From Oscillibacter sp. (GTDB lineage Bacteria; Bacillota; Clostridia; Oscillospirales; Oscillospiraceae), in contig JAFSOM010000119.1 in NCBI GenBank assembly GCA_017447005.1, positions 1-5,549 of the forward strand: DNA of 5,549 bases, written 5' to 3'. The translations under genes and the position numbers were made by a program. Shown here one piece after another: positions 5,226 to 5,549 of the stretch. How positions within the stretch are numbered: position 1 is the first letter of the stretch; each line of letters begins with the position of its first letter. The notes beneath the pieces were generated by a model, which did not search any database, had not been told where the DNA came from, and saw nothing but the letters and a program-made list of their open reading frames with translations.

Positions 5226-5243
5226 GATATTTGAGCCTCCTTT

Positions 5244-5289
5244 CGCCGCGCAGAGAGAATCATAGCCTGATTATACTCCTTGCGCGGCG
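5244..5289. promoter_or_regulatory. 9-bp inverted repeat around the integrase -10 box, possible operator
   Basis: CGCCGCGCA (5244-5252) and TGCGCGGCG (5281-5289) are exact inverted copies with 28 bases between. One arm lies in the -35/-10 spacer, the other in the leader at about +12 to +20, so the -10 box sits between them. The arm centres are 37 bp apart. This could be a repressor site; the GC-rich sequence makes chance pairing less negligible than for a mixed sequence. Confidence 0.4.
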
Positions 5290-5298
5290 GGCAGTCAA
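5270..5298 (-). promoter_or_regulatory. Sigma-70 promoter of the integrase gene
   Basis: TTGACT (5293-5298), a 17-base spacer, then TATAAT (5270-5275) on the minus strand: eleven of twelve consensus bases at optimal spacing. The start of transcription should be near 5263, giving a leader of about 38 bases. It lies just past the stop of the HTH gene, so the integrase does not depend on that gene's transcript. Confidence 0.85.
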
Positions 5299-5307
5299 AG
5301 GTTTATT

Positions 5308-5549
5308 TCAGCGCCACAGGCGTTTCGTTTGCGGCGCGTCTTCGCTGGGACGGTTTTCCTTGCGTCCGGCGAGAAACTCCGCAACCGCCTCTTTCGGGAC
5401 GCGAATCTGGCGGCCAACGCGGACACTCCGAATCTGTCCGCAACGAATCAGCTCGTAGGCGGCGTTGCGTCCGATGTCCCGTATGGGCATGAGGTCTTCC
5501 ACCCGGAGAACGAGCGGAAGGTCGTCGAAGGAACGGAATTTAGTCGCCA
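5308..5549 (-). CDS. Excisionase-like HTH DNA-binding protein (start just outside the window)
   Basis: The frame is open from the right edge to a stop at 5308, giving 80 codons. It reads ATKFRSFDDLPLVLRVEDL, then MPIRDIGRNAAYELIRCGQI and RSVRVGRQIRVPKEAVAEFL. This is the small winged-HTH (HTH_17, excisionase-type) pattern: helix-turn-helix 'GRNAAYELIRCG', then the wing 'IRSVRVGRQIRVPKEAV'. The two edge bases are TG followed by GCG, so an A at 5550 would give ATG right there. That is the likely start; the internal GTG at 5502 would cut off the conserved DDLPLVLRVEDL part. Such proteins bind near att sites and steer excision, or regulate int; the role is inferred from its place before the integrase. 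The C-terminal tail (KENRPSEDAPQTKRLWR) is polar and probably flexible. Confidence 0.8.
   Translation of the reverse strand, partial: ATKFRSFDDLPLVLRVEDLMPIRDIGRNAAYELIRCGQIRSVRVGRQIRVPKEAVAEFLAGRKENRPSEDAPQTKRLWR

Noticed and set aside
3864..5234. Plus-strand frames 3864-4484 and 4683-5234 opposite the integrase
   Set aside because: Antisense to a gene with all six catalytic residues; no ribosome sites or recognisable domains.

Overview
The window looks like the end of a bacterial mobile element built on a chromosome-type recombination module. Shine-Dalgarno sites are strong (AGGAGG/GGAGGTGAT), two sigma-70-like promoters carry perfect TATAAT boxes, and the base composition is moderately GC-rich. 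The protein styles (tyrosine integrase plus small HTH excisionase-like protein, ParA, Rpn-type nuclease, an FPGIGYHCDKPLLYFS-type hydrolase) suggest an anaerobic Bacillota or Synergistota lineage. The sequence alone does not settle which. Every convincing protein gene lies on the minus strand; the tRNA-derived sequence lies on the plus strand.

Right part (about 3464-5549): a recombination module. A tRNA-Val(CAC)-like 3' half (3494-3538) has a strong terminator one base behind it. Next come about 300 non-coding bases with two clusters of GCTGTAY repeats at helical spacing. These are followed by a complete 442-residue tyrosine integrase with all catalytic residues, and upstream of it a small excisionase-like HTH protein cut by the window edge. 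The integrase has its own promoter (TTGACT, 17 bp, TATAAT), whose -10 box is flanked by a 9-bp inverted repeat. The order HTH protein, integrase, arm sites, tRNA core is a classic site-specific recombination layout.

Middle part (about 2036-3463): a partition-type ParA ATPase runs away from the attachment site, with a candidate promoter and a palindrome in front. A ParB-like partner overlaps its 3' end by eight bases and is probably coupled to it in translation. This partner is broken: an exact 7-bp tandem duplication throws it out of frame, and removing one copy joins two open segments.

Left part (1-1993): a promoter drives a two-gene operon of an Rpn/PD-(D/E)XK-family nuclease and a small alpha/beta hydrolase, closed by a hairpin terminator. 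Beyond it is the start of a secreted protein that runs off the left edge.

The tRNA 3' half has no recognisable 5' half, and the ParA side and the integrase side face each other across it. This fits an uncut circular attP, or a junction between two elements stacked in one tRNA gene. The window cannot tell which.
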